NCBI RefSeq assembly: GCF_900102185.1
Contig: NZ_LT629690.1
Coordinates: 3,844,001 to 3,908,000, forward strand
DNA from: Terriglobus roseus
Lineage (GTDB): Bacteria; Acidobacteriota; Terriglobia; Terriglobales; Acidobacteriaceae
Length of the DNA: 64,000 nt
Direction: 5' to 3'
Every line of letters starts with the position of its first letter. Position 1 is the first letter of the stretch. The translations under genes and the position numbers were made by a program. Positions 47,986 through 55,301 of the stretch are shown here, one piece after another. Below the pieces are notes generated by a model. It did no database searches, had not been told where the DNA came from, and was given only the letters and a program-made list of their open reading frames with translations.

Positions 47986-49320
47986 CTACGAACGCACCAG
48001 CAAATCACTCAGCGTTTTACGCGGACGCCATTCTTCTTCGCTATGACGGAATGACTTTCTGTCCGCATCGATCAAACCGAGGAATACATCCGTAACAATG
48101 CGGGCACCGACCGGCCCGAGACGCTGGCCGTCCTCAAGCACTGCGGCCTCGCGAAGAATATAGTACCAGAGCGGCGTTTCTTCATGCCAATCGATCGCGG
48201 TAAGACCTATCTGCTCCGCATCGAGAGGAGACACACCTATGTATCTTGCAACAGCCTCACCGGATGGCAAGCCGACACCTTGCCCTCGCTGCAGATCGCG
48301 GACAGCGAGTGATTGGTAGTCCTCAATCTCGCATTCTCCTGTGATTGCCAGGGGCAATTGAAGAAGCGAACGTACGAGTCTTCCATCCATCTTCTTTGCG
48401 CGTTGTGCAGCCGGTGCACCAACGGTGTCGAAGAACATGCTCCAGTCGATAAGGTGCTCCCGCGGTACGGGACGAAAGCCCAGCAGATCAGGAAAGAGCG
48501 GAAGCAGGCCACTGTGCGCGTTCAATTGATAGCGATGACGAATCTGCGCGTGACCATATCGATATGCCGCGTCAGCAAACTCGAGCGGGAGAAACACATG
48601 GTCGCCGGGATGAAAATATCGAGAACCCTCTTGGAGCGCATCTGCTGCCACTTGTTCTCCAACGAGCGAGGGGAGAAATTCATGCAGGATGATCCATTGG
48701 TAGTGCCAGCGTAACTGTCGGGATGCTTCGTCAAATACGAATGCTTCTTCTATGCCTTGCTCACGAGCTTCATCCACAAAGGCATTGTGTGCCTTCAGCA
48801 TTGCAAGATGAAACTGCGAGATGAGCTGATGGGAGTCGTTGCGTGGATCGCCGATGATGGCAGTTTCATCGGCATTTCGTTGAAGGTCGGAGTCGTCCTT
48901 GCCGAGTCGAAACTTCGCCGGATCGTCACGTTGAAAGAGATACGGATGACCTGTGGGACCGTCTCCGTATAAACATTCCAGATCAAGCTTTGGGGAACGC
49001 GCGTTGATCAATCCGGCGGTATCCGTTTCGGATCGCAAGTGCGAACGATCAGCTGTAATGTCGTGCGCCACAAACTGACCAAAGATGGGCCATCCAGCCG
49101 CGCTTTCTGCAAGTGATTCTGGCGTATCGTCCGTGTCTTCACAATCACATACGCCGCCGATTCTGCCGAGCGCTCGCAGAAACTGTTCCTCAGCCCGGAA
49201 TGCTGGAAGGCTGGGAAACATCCGTGCATAATGCACAGGCACGAGCGGCGCATCGATAGGCGCTGTCGCTCCTAATCGTGCGAGACAGTGATCTGGAATA
49301 GAACGGGCGCGGCTTGTCAC
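47986..49320 (-). CDS. Animal-type haem peroxidase
   Basis: 444 residues. The distal site is in FGQFVAHDITADRS (Q-x-x-x-H-D), and the proximal His lies in FADAAYRYGHAQIRHRYQLN, with the conserved Arg/His spacing of the peroxidase-cyclooxygenase superfamily. The bacterial short form has no signal peptide, so it is probably cytoplasmic. It oxidises small molecules or halides with H2O2; the substrate is unknown. The start is GTG at 49320, with GGGAG a few bases upstream; a longer frame to 49416 would run into the preceding gene. It is the last gene of the predicted Rieske-TMEM175-peroxidase operon. Confidence 0.87.
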   Translation of the reverse strand: MTSRARSIPDHCLARLGATAPIDAPLVPVHYARMFPSLPAFRAEEQFLRALGRIGGVCDCEDTDDTPESLAESAAGWPIFGQFVAHDITADRSHLRSETDTAGLINARSPKLDLECLYGDGPTGHPYLFQRDDPAKFRLGKDDSDLQRNADETAIIGDPRNDSHQLISQFHLAMLKAHNAFVDEAREQGIEEAFVFDEASRQLRWHYQWIILHEFLPSLVGEQVAADALQEGSRYFHPGDHVFLPLEFADAAYRYGHAQIRHRYQLNAHSGLLPLFPDLLGFRPVPREHLIDWSMFFDTVGAPAAQRAKKMDGRLVRSLLQLPLAITGECEIEDYQSLAVRDLQRGQGVGLPSGEAVARYIGVSPLDAEQIGLTAIDWHEETPLWYYILREAAVLEDGQRLGPVGARIVTDVFLGLIDADRKSFRHSEEEWRPRKTLSDLLVRS

Positions 49321-49358
49321 GGTTCTCCCTGCGTGGTGTGTAGTCCATTGTGGATCAG

Positions 49359-49946
49359 CTAGTCCACATGAGCTTCGGCCAATCCTTTTGCGATGCGGCG
49401 ATCTGGAACCAACCATATCAGTCCCGCAATTACGAGGATCGCTTGAGCAATCCCGGCGGCACGAAGCGTGGCGAAGAGTGCTAGGACATACAGCACAAGC
49501 GATAGTTTTGACTTCCTATCTTTTCCGATGGCTCGCTTCAAGACGGAGTTTTGGCCCTGTGCCTGCATGATCGCCTGCTGAAGCAAGTAATAAGCGAAAC
49601 CGGCCATCAGGAGTACACAGGCATAAAGCGCAGTGGGCAGCGATGAAAAGTGGTTTTCTCCAAGCCATCCTGCAGCAAACGGAAATAAGGAAAGCCAAAA
49701 CAGAAGATGCAGGTTGGCCCATAGGATCGAACCGGTAATTTCCTTACACGTTTTCAGCAGATGATGATGGTTGTTCCAGTAGATGCCGACATACAGAAAG
49801 CTGACGATGTAACTCAGAAAGACCGGCAGGAGTGGGGCAAGATCCTGGATGTGCGTACCGTGTGGCACCTTCAGCTCAAGGACCATGATCGTAATGATGA
49901 TCGCGATGACCGCATCGCTGAATGCCTCCAATCGCACGGTGGTCAT
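49359..49946 (-). CDS. TMEM175-family potassium-channel-like membrane protein
   Basis: 195 residues with five to six predicted helices. The start MTTVRLEAFSDAVIAIIITIMVLE carries the R-x-x-x-F-S-D signature of TMEM175 channels, with the pore-lining Ile/Leu residues after it; YWNNHHHLL is also characteristic. Bacterial members form K+-selective leak channels as tetramers. GAGG lies about 5 nt before the ATG at 49946. It starts 26 bp after the Rieske gene stop, and its stop is 38 bp before the peroxidase start, so it is the middle gene of a three-gene operon. Its role alongside redox genes is unexplained. Confidence 0.88.
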   Translation of the reverse strand: MTTVRLEAFSDAVIAIIITIMVLELKVPHGTHIQDLAPLLPVFLSYIVSFLYVGIYWNNHHHLLKTCKEITGSILWANLHLLFWLSLFPFAAGWLGENHFSSLPTALYACVLLMAGFAYYLLQQAIMQAQGQNSVLKRAIGKDRKSKLSLVLYVLALFATLRAAGIAQAILVIAGLIWLVPDRRIAKGLAEAHVD

Positions 49947-49972
49947 GGTTTCCTCACTCTGTTTTGGAAACA

Positions 49973-50341
49973 TCACTTTGCGTCCGTCTGCTGCATGTTC
50001 TCAACGCGTGCTCTCTCGCCTTCCACAACGACCCGGTAGGTCTGAAGAGGCTTGACCGCAGGTCCGCGCAAGACAGCGCCAGTACATACATCGAACTCTG
50101 AACCGTGCCAGGGACAGGTCACAGTCGAACCTGCGATATGTCCCTCAATCAGCGGGCCGTACTTATGCGGACATTTGGCCTGCGTGGCGCACAGATGCCC
50201 TGCCACGTTGAATACTGCGACATTCCCAACCAACCGCGCTGAGCCTTCCGGTATATCGCTTATCCGGAACCATTCTGAATCGAGTGAGTTGGGCTGCGTG
50301 GCGGGCCCGGATGTCTGCACTGTAGGTGTGTCGCTTTGCAT
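49973..50341 (-). CDS. Rieske-type ferredoxin
   Basis: 122 residues. The [2Fe-2S] ligands are in ATQAKCPHKYGPL (C-x-H) and VTCPWHGSEFD (C-x-x-H). The preceding WFRISDIPEGSARLV strand and GPAVKPLQTYRVVVEGERARVEN end are the standard small Rieske ferredoxin fold (bphF/NirD-like). It shuttles electrons in the cytoplasm; no oxygenase is adjacent, so its partner may be the haem peroxidase or an outside enzyme (inference). AAAGGTG lies before the ATG. It is first in its operon, 57 bp below a perfect ECF41-type promoter match. Confidence 0.92.
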   Translation of the reverse strand: MQSDTPTVQTSGPATQPNSLDSEWFRISDIPEGSARLVGNVAVFNVAGHLCATQAKCPHKYGPLIEGHIAGSTVTCPWHGSEFDVCTGAVLRGPAVKPLQTYRVVVEGERARVENMQQTDAK

Positions 50342-50397
50342 GGTTGCACCTTTAAGAAACGATCTTCAGAAAGCTGGAACTGTCTGATTGCCACTAA

Positions 50398-50424
50398 GAC
50401 AACAGTGAAAGCAGAAATGTGACA
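50398..50424 (-). promoter_or_regulatory. ECF41-type promoter of the Rieske/TMEM175/peroxidase operon
   Basis: Read on the minus strand: TGTCACA (50424-50418), 16 bp, TGTC (50401-50398). The known ECF41 type is TGTCACA with a CGTC-like -10. The -10 is 57 bp from the Rieske ATG (50341). Confidence 0.7.
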
Positions 50425-50489
50425 CGCGGTTCGGAAGGTGCTCCCTCGCTGCAGATTCTTCCGCAACCATTTCAGCTTTTGAAATTCCC

Positions 50490-50516
50490 TGTCACAAATT
50501 GCGTGGCTGTCTTGTC
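50490..50516 (+). promoter_or_regulatory. ECF41-type promoter of the acidic protein (and possibly the sigma gene)
   Basis: TGTCACA (50490-50496), 16 bp, TGTC (50513-50516): exactly the same elements and spacing as the divergent copy at 50398-50424. It faces the acidic protein at 50725 and, 64 bp beyond that, the ECF41 sigma gene. Confidence 0.7.
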
Positions 50517-50724
50517 ATAACGAGTGCAGGCGAAATTTAGGGGCGATCGTATCGATGCCCCGATATGAGATGTCGCGGAATGGTTTCGTTCCGCGACAAG
50601 AGATGTATGCGCAGAGGAGCTGGTTTTTCGCGATTTCACCAGCTTGTTCCTGATGAAGGAGAATCGCCGGCAATTGGGAGACTCTGCGCGTGCATGCGAA
50701 CTGGAATGCGACGAGGAGAAGCAA

Positions 50725-50970
50725 ATGAGCGCTTACGAGCGGGTCACGATCGAAACTGAAGCGTACGAGGTTCGCGCCAGCCAGGAAGAGTTCTACCTGG
50801 AGGAGACTGAGGAGGAGCTTCGAATGATTTTGGAATGTGACAACGTTACGTCCCCATCATCGGAGACCCTTATGCCTGACCCCGAAATGGAAATCGAGGA
50901 CCTTATCACCGGGGATTCGGACGATCCTCCGCTGCGTGAAGACCAGATAGAGGACATGCTTCGGCGCTGA
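50725..50970 (+). CDS. Small acidic hypothetical protein
   Basis: 81 residues, strongly acidic (about a quarter Asp/Glu, e.g. YLEETEEELRMILE and PDPEMEIEDL), with no membrane segment. It reads MSAYERVTIETEAYE at its start. GAGGAG lies 6 nt before the ATG at 50725, so longer frames from 50644 or 50653 are less likely. I do not know a family. It lies between an ECF41-type promoter and the ECF41 sigma gene, 64 bp upstream of the latter and in the same direction. An acidic protein in that position could modulate the sigma factor, but this is only a positional guess. Confidence 0.6.
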   Translation: MSAYERVTIETEAYEVRASQEEFYLEETEEELRMILECDNVTSPSSETLMPDPEMEIEDLITGDSDDPPLREDQIEDMLRR

Positions 50971-51034
50971 AATTTCGGGAGCCATTGTGCAAGCACCCTT
51001 ATTCAAATCATTTGCCTGTTGGGCGGGATAGAAT

Positions 51035-51949
51035 ATGCCAGCCGTAATGGAAGAAGAGCTGATTCCGAACGTTCACGAGAGGGGCGGACACGATGATGGT
51101 CTGTCCTCCTTTGCCGCGGTGCGACCACGCCTCTTCGGCATTGCTTATCGCATGCTGGGCAGCGCGGCGGAGTCAGAAGACATCCTGCAGGACGTATGGA
51201 TGCGTTGGCAGCTTACAAATCGAAGCGTGGTGGAGAATCCTGCGGCATTTCTCGCGACGACGACGACAAGGCTGTGCATCAATCTGATCCAGTCCGCTTC
51301 GTCGCGCCACGAGACCTATACGGGAACGTGGCTTCCGGAACCAGTCGACACCAGCAGTGATCCCACCCTGGGTGCGGAGCGCGAAGAAGCATTGCAACTG
51401 GCAGTGCTGGTTCTTTTGGAAAAATTACCCGCTACGGAACGTGCCGCCTATGTACTGCGCGAGGCGTTCGACTACTCCTATCGCGAGATTGCAGAGACTC
51501 TTCAAATTGAAGAGGCTAACGCCCGTCAGTTGGCATCGCGTGCCCGCAAACATCTTGCAGAGGAGCGCCGAACAGCTGTGGATGCTGCTGAACAACGCCG
51601 TTTTCTTGAGGCATTCATCAACGCTGCACAGCGTGGCGATATGGCGACACTAGAAAACCTGTTCGCAGAAGATGTTGTGTCCTATTCCGATGGCGGTGGC
51701 TTTGTGCGGGCGGCACGTGTTCCCGTGGCCGGCCGTGAGCGTGTTGCCAAGTTTATTGCGGCTTTCGCTTCCCACTTCTGGTTGGGAGTAACGCTTTCAT
51801 GGACACATGTGAATGGTAAGGAATCCATCCTGATCTCTCGCGGGAACGAGCCGATTGGCTTGGTAGCGACCGACGCTTCCGATCAGGGCATTCACCAGAT
51901 CATGTGGGTCATGCGCCCCAGCAAGCTTTCGCGCATGCAAACAAGTTAA
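51035..51949 (+). CDS. ECF41-type RNA polymerase sigma factor with fused SnoaL-like domain
   Basis: 304 residues. Sigma region 2 (about 25-95: FAAVRPRLFGIAYRMLGSAAESEDILQDVWMRW), the WLPEP motif at about residue 99 in the linker, region 4 (about 120-180: LPATERAAYVLREAFDYSYREIAETL), then a C-terminal SnoaL-like domain with the DGGG motif at about residue 219. This is the diagnostic layout of group ECF41, where the fused domain takes the place of an anti-sigma factor. It recognises TGTCACA/CGTC-type promoters, three of which lie nearby. ATG at 51035 (alternative 51047). TTAAGAAC/GTTCTTAA inverted arms span the stop region (51946-51975). Confidence 0.93.
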   Translation: MPAVMEEELIPNVHERGGHDDGLSSFAAVRPRLFGIAYRMLGSAAESEDILQDVWMRWQLTNRSVVENPAAFLATTTTRLCINLIQSASSRHETYTGTWLPEPVDTSSDPTLGAEREEALQLAVLVLLEKLPATERAAYVLREAFDYSYREIAETLQIEEANARQLASRARKHLAEERRTAVDAAEQRRFLEAFINAAQRGDMATLENLFAEDVVSYSDGGGFVRAARVPVAGRERVAKFIAAFASHFWLGVTLSWTHVNGKESILISRGNEPIGLVATDASDQGIHQIMWVMRPSKLSRMQTS

Positions 51950-52001
51950 GAACAGCAATCACTTTGCGTTCTTAAGGATCACGTTTGTGAGGGCTCATGC
52001 T

Positions 52002-52427
52002 TTAGGGTGTGGGTGGCGGAGGCAGGACGCCGAGTTGGCCCATGAGGCTCATGGTGTCCATAATGATGCGGGTGTCTTTGATACGGCCTTCTTCCAGGCG
52101 GTCGATGACGATGCCCCACACGCGAACAGGACGGCCGGTTGCGGGAATCCCGAGAAACTCACCGTTGTGAGTACCTGTCCATTCGAAACGACTGGCGACC
52201 TTGTCGTGTTCTGTGATCTGTTCCTGGATGGAGAAGACGATATCGGGAAAGCCAGTACGCATGGCACGGAGAATATCTTTCAGGCCCTCGAGTCCGGGAC
52301 CTTGTCCGGGCAGTGGAACCTGTTCGACCACATCTTCCCAGATATATTTCCCTGCAGCTTCGATGTTTCCCTGGGTGATCACATCGTCCACAAATTGCCT
52401 GACGATCGTGGCGTTGTCTCGCGACAT
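52002..52427 (-). CDS. SnoaL-like polyketide-cyclase/ester-cyclase family protein
   Basis: 141 residues: an NTF2-like domain starting MSRDNATIVRQFVDDVITQGN, with the PGLEGLKDILRAMRTGFPDIVFSI block (usual SnoaL form G-x-x-x-x-x-x-F-P-D) and a Pro-rich end. Members include aldol cyclases and many uncharacterised small-molecule-binding proteins; no substrate can be named. AAAGGAG lies 6-8 nt before the ATG at 52427. It is convergent with the ECF41 sigma gene. Its fold is the same as the sigma factor's fused domain. No ECF41-type motif was found before it. Confidence 0.85.
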   Translation of the reverse strand: MSRDNATIVRQFVDDVITQGNIEAAGKYIWEDVVEQVPLPGQGPGLEGLKDILRAMRTGFPDIVFSIQEQITEHDKVASRFEWTGTHNGEFLGIPATGRPVRVWGIVIDRLEEGRIKDTRIIMDTMSLMGQLGVLPPPPTP

Positions 52428-52624
52428 TTTCTTCTCCTTTGGATGTTCACGTGGGATTGTAGTCATGCGTCGTTGACCAAAACCCTCACTACCATCTTTC
52501 ACTGATAAATCATCAGATTCGATCCAGTGAAAAGCCCGATTGCCCTGAACGGGAACCACACGGCCTCCACAGGCGTATGTTGAATCTGGAGCGCGCTGAT
52601 GTGAACGGCGCGCTGGAGGAACGC

Positions 52625-53389
52625 ATGCAATCGCGTATTCACGGCACCACCATGCCCGCCATTGAATTTCTGCTGCAACCCGGGGAGACGATCATCTCGG
52701 AAGCCGGCGAACTGAGTTGGATGAGCGCCAGCATCAACATGCACACGCATACACAGGCTGGTGGCGGTGGCGGCTTTATGGGAGCCATCAAGCGCATGGC
52801 TGGCGGTGGCACCCTGTTCATGACGGAGTACACCGCTATGGGCTATCCCGGCGAAGTAGCCTTCGCCACCAAGGTACCGGGCCATATCGTTCCCGTGGAG
52901 CTGCACGGCAATGGCGACGAGTACATGGTTCATCGCCATGGCTTCTTGTGCGCCACGCAGAACATTGGTCTCGGTGTGGGCTTTCAGCAGTCGCTAGGCG
53001 CTGGCTTGTTTGGCGGTGATGGCTTCCTGTTGCAGAAGATCTACGGACAAGGCACAGCGTGGCTGGAGCTAAGCGGCGAGGTCGTTGTACGTGATCTGGC
53101 ACCAGGCGAGACGCTGCGCGTGCATCCTGGCCATGTGGGCGCATTCCATGCGGGTGTCTCATTCCAGATCACACGCGTTCCCGGCATCCGCAACATGTTC
53201 TTTGGCGGCGACGGCATCTTCCTGGCTGCACTGACAGGCCCAGGCCGTGTATGGCTGCAGACGCTGCCCATTGCGCGCCTTGCACACGCCGTGCAGGGCT
53301 ACTTGCAAGTGCCAAGCCAGGAGACGCGAGCGGGGCTAGGCGCTGGCCTTATCGGTGGCGCGATCGCGGGCATGTTCGACGATCGGTAA
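52625..53389 (+). CDS. AIM24/TIGR00266-family protein
   Basis: 254 residues, a beta-rich protein with the family's opening (MPAIEFLLQPGETIISEAGELSWMS), repeated Gly-rich turns (GGGGGFMGAIKRMAGGGTLFMTEY), GDGFLLQKIYGQGTAWLELSG and HPGHVGAFHAGV. The C-terminal tail is Gly-rich (GLGAGLIGGAIAGMF), possibly membrane-associating. Function is not established in bacteria. GGAGG lies 5-6 nt before the ATG at 52625; an upstream ATG at 52577 is possible. A terminator hairpin follows, whose right arm also carries the ribosome site of the next gene. Confidence 0.8.
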   Translation: MQSRIHGTTMPAIEFLLQPGETIISEAGELSWMSASINMHTHTQAGGGGGFMGAIKRMAGGGTLFMTEYTAMGYPGEVAFATKVPGHIVPVELHGNGDEYMVHRHGFLCATQNIGLGVGFQQSLGAGLFGGDGFLLQKIYGQGTAWLELSGEVVVRDLAPGETLRVHPGHVGAFHAGVSFQITRVPGIRNMFFGGDGIFLAALTGPGRVWLQTLPIARLAHAVQGYLQVPSQETRAGLGAGLIGGAIAGMFDDR

Positions 53390-53420
53390 ACCTCACTTGG
53401 CAGACGCGCACATGGCATGT

Positions 53421-53453
53421 ACCCTCGTGGAACGAATTTCCACGAGGGTTTTG
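53421..53453 (+). terminator. Terminator-like hairpin after the AIM24-like gene
   Basis: ACCCTCGTGGAA (53421-53432) pairs with TTCCACGAGGGT (53438-53449), then TTTTG. The right arm contains GAGGG, the likely ribosome site of the ATG at 53457. Confidence 0.8.
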
Positions 53454-53456
53454 TCT

Positions 53457-53843
53457 ATGGCCGAAGAAAGCACGCCCAGCCGGGCACAGTTCTGGACAGG
53501 TTGGGTGTTGAGCGCGATCCCCGCGCTGATGCTGTTCACGGGCGCGTTCACTGCACTGAGCGGAGCGGAGATGGTGAAGCAGGGGATGGCTCCGTTTGGC
53601 ATTCCTACGACCATGATCCTGTGGGTGGGCCTGTGCGAATTGCTGTGCAGTGTGCTGTACCTGATTCCTCGCACCGCGCCCCTTGGTGCAATCCTGATGA
53701 CCGCTTATATGGGCGGCGCTGTGATGACACACGCACGCGTCGGTGATCCGATGTGGGTTGTGCCTGTGGTCTTCGGTTGCCTTCTGTGGGCAGGGCTTCT
53801 ACTGCGTCGGCCGGGTCTGCGCAAAGTGATGTTGGGCTGGTAA
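53457..53843 (+). CDS. DoxX-like membrane protein
   Basis: 128 residues with four predicted helices (about 12-35, 48-66, 73-90 and 98-118). WTGWVLSAIPALMLFTGAF at the start, LLCSVLYLIPRTAPLGAILMTAYMGGAVMTHARV in the middle and the basic LLRRPGLRKVMLGW end match the DoxX-like family of small membrane proteins, sometimes linked to redox stress. Function unknown. Its only ribosome site (GAGGG, about 9 nt before the ATG) is inside the preceding hairpin. The nadD ATG is 11 bp beyond its stop. Confidence 0.82.
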   Translation: MAEESTPSRAQFWTGWVLSAIPALMLFTGAFTALSGAEMVKQGMAPFGIPTTMILWVGLCELLCSVLYLIPRTAPLGAILMTAYMGGAVMTHARVGDPMWVVPVVFGCLLWAGLLLRRPGLRKVMLGW

Positions 53844-53854
53844 GCTTCTCAAGC

Positions 53855-54460
53855 ATGCGCATCGGTTACTTCGGCGGCACATTCGATCCCCCCCACCGCG
53901 CACATCTTCACGCTGCACTGAAGGCTGCGGATGCCTTCGCGCTGGATCGTGTGCTGCTGGCACCCACAGGTGTGCAGCCGCTGAAGAAAAACACACCGGG
54001 TGCAAATTTTGAAGATCGCATGGCCATGACGCGCCTGCTGTGTGCGGAAGACCCACGGTTGGAAGTGACCGAACTCGACGCTCCACGCGCCGATGGCACA
54101 CCCAATTACACAGTGGACGCACTCGCGACGCTGCGGACGCTCAATCCTGACGCATCGATCTTTGTAATTGTGGGAGCAGACAGTTTTCTGACGCTTCGCC
54201 GCTGGCATGAGCCAGAGCGGCTGTTGGAAGAGGCGGAATGGATCGTGCTCTCGCGCCCTGGGTTTGATCTGGATGACCTGACATCGATGAAGCTTTCGCA
54301 GGAGCAACGCGAACGCGTGCATCTGCTGACCGACCTGGAGGAAGAGACGTCGGCCAGCGCCCTTCGTGAACGATTGCGGCTGGGAATCTCCTGTGGTGAC
54401 ATGCTTACCACCAAGGTGGCGCTCTACATTGCGCGCATGCACCTTTACCATGCCCGTTAA
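53855..54460 (+). CDS. nadD: Nicotinate-nucleotide adenylyltransferase
   Basis: 201 residues. Makes deamido-NAD from nicotinate mononucleotide and ATP in NAD synthesis. The nucleotidyl-transferase motif GGTFDPPHRAHLHAA (GG-x-F-D-x-x-H-x-x-H) opens the protein, SYTVD-type PNYTVDALATLR, GADSFLTLRRWHEPERLL, and SASALRERLR (the ISSTxIR-like block) follow. ATG at 53855 gives the standard MRIGYFGGTFDP start. It is followed after 82 bp by rsfS, the usual bacterial pairing. Confidence 0.93.
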   Translation: MRIGYFGGTFDPPHRAHLHAALKAADAFALDRVLLAPTGVQPLKKNTPGANFEDRMAMTRLLCAEDPRLEVTELDAPRADGTPNYTVDALATLRTLNPDASIFVIVGADSFLTLRRWHEPERLLEEAEWIVLSRPGFDLDDLTSMKLSQEQRERVHLLTDLEEETSASALRERLRLGISCGDMLTTKVALYIARMHLYHAR

Positions 54461-54542
54461 AATCCATCTCGCTTGTTACGTTCTAACAGTGGCAGAATGG
54501 GCCTGCGCACGTCTATCCTGAATGCTGTAGAGAAGGAGAACA

Positions 54543-55157
54543 ATGCCAACATTGGAAGCGAACCGTTTGCTTGCCGCAGCAGTGGACGCGGCAGACAGTA
54601 AGAAGGCGGAAGATATCCGCATCCTGGCACTGGACCCATCGGAAAGCTCGCTGACGGATTACTTTCTGATCTGCAGCGGAACGAACGAACGCCAGAACGT
54701 CGCTATCTCAGATGAGATTGAATACCGCTTGAAGAAGGACTTTGGAGTTCTGCCGAACTCAGTCGAAGGCCGTCGTCAGGGCGAATGGGTTCTGATGGAT
54801 TATGTGGACTTCGTGGTGCACGTCTTCATGCCGGAGAAGCGCGAGTTCTACGGATTGGAACGTCTGCGCAAGACAGCGAAATCCATCAGCGTGGGTGAAC
54901 TGAACAGCGAGATCAAAGACGCCGTTGCCAAGACTCGTGCGAAGGCTGGCGCCACCGCAGCAAAAGCACCTGCTGCAAAGAAGAGCGCTAAGAAGGCTGC
55001 AGTAAAGACACCAGCAAAGAAAGCTGCAGCCAAGAAGGTTGCTGCGAAGAAGTCTGCTGCAGCACCGAAGAAGGCAGTCGCGAAGAAGGCGTCAGTGAAA
55101 GCACCCGCAAAGAAAGCCACTGCGAAAAAGACGGCCGCGAAGAAAACCAAGAAATAG
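54543..55157 (+). CDS. rsfS: Ribosomal silencing factor RsfS with histone H1-like Lys/Ala tail
   Basis: 204 residues. Residues 1-115 are a normal RsfS (Iojap) domain (LALDPSESSLTDYFLICSGTNERQ, RQGEWVLMDYVDFVVHVFMPEKREFYGLERL), which binds ribosomal protein uL14 and blocks subunit joining in poor nutrient conditions. The remaining roughly 75 residues are a low-complexity tail of repeated AAKK, PAKKA and AVKTPAKK units, like histone H1 tails, which is absent from usual RsfS (about 105-130 residues). AAGGAG lies before the ATG. It pairs with nadD upstream and ends at a strong terminator. Confidence 0.92.
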   Translation: MPTLEANRLLAAAVDAADSKKAEDIRILALDPSESSLTDYFLICSGTNERQNVAISDEIEYRLKKDFGVLPNSVEGRRQGEWVLMDYVDFVVHVFMPEKREFYGLERLRKTAKSISVGELNSEIKDAVAKTRAKAGATAAKAPAAKKSAKKAAVKTPAKKAAAKKVAAKKSAAAPKKAVAKKASVKAPAKKATAKKTAAKKTKK

Positions 55158-55178
55158 CCAGTCCATCAAACAATGAAG

Positions 55179-55216
55179 TGCCGCTGCGTCTTCGAACGCA
55201 GCGGCATTTTTCTTTT
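55179..55216 (+). terminator. Intrinsic terminator of rsfS
   Basis: TGCCGCTGCGT (55179-55189) pairs with ACGCAGCGGCA (55196-55206) and is followed by TTTTTCTTTT. Confidence 0.92.
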
Positions 55217-55247
55217 CCGGGTACCAGCACACATCTGTAATGCAAAA

Positions 55248-55279
55248 GAGATGCGGAGAGCCGAAGCTCTCCGCATCTC
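55248..55279 (-). terminator. Intrinsic terminator of the third receptor gene
   Basis: GAGATGCGGAGAGC (55248-55261) pairs with GCTCTCCGCATCTC (55266-55279). On the minus strand the loop is the stable TTCG and the stem is followed by TTTTGC. Confidence 0.9.
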
Positions 55280-55301
55280 CTCAGCCCCTCCGGGGTGATA
55301 G

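Larger units (their letters stand above)
50342..50724. other. Divergent promoter region of the ECF41 block
   Basis: Gene-free. It holds two back-to-back ECF41-type promoters (50398-50424 minus, 50490-50516 plus), annotated separately. The right part (about 50560-50720) is open in one frame from 50644, but GAGGAG before the ATG at 50725 makes that the likely start of the acidic protein. A short hairpin-like stretch TGTCGCGGAA/TTCCGCGACA surrounds about 50571-50601 in the leader. Confidence 0.6.

Noticed and set aside
44401-52560. Integrative element with att repeats
   Set aside because: No integrase and no exact duplicate of the tRNA-Cys 3' end found on the right side; kept only as a low-certainty hypothesis.
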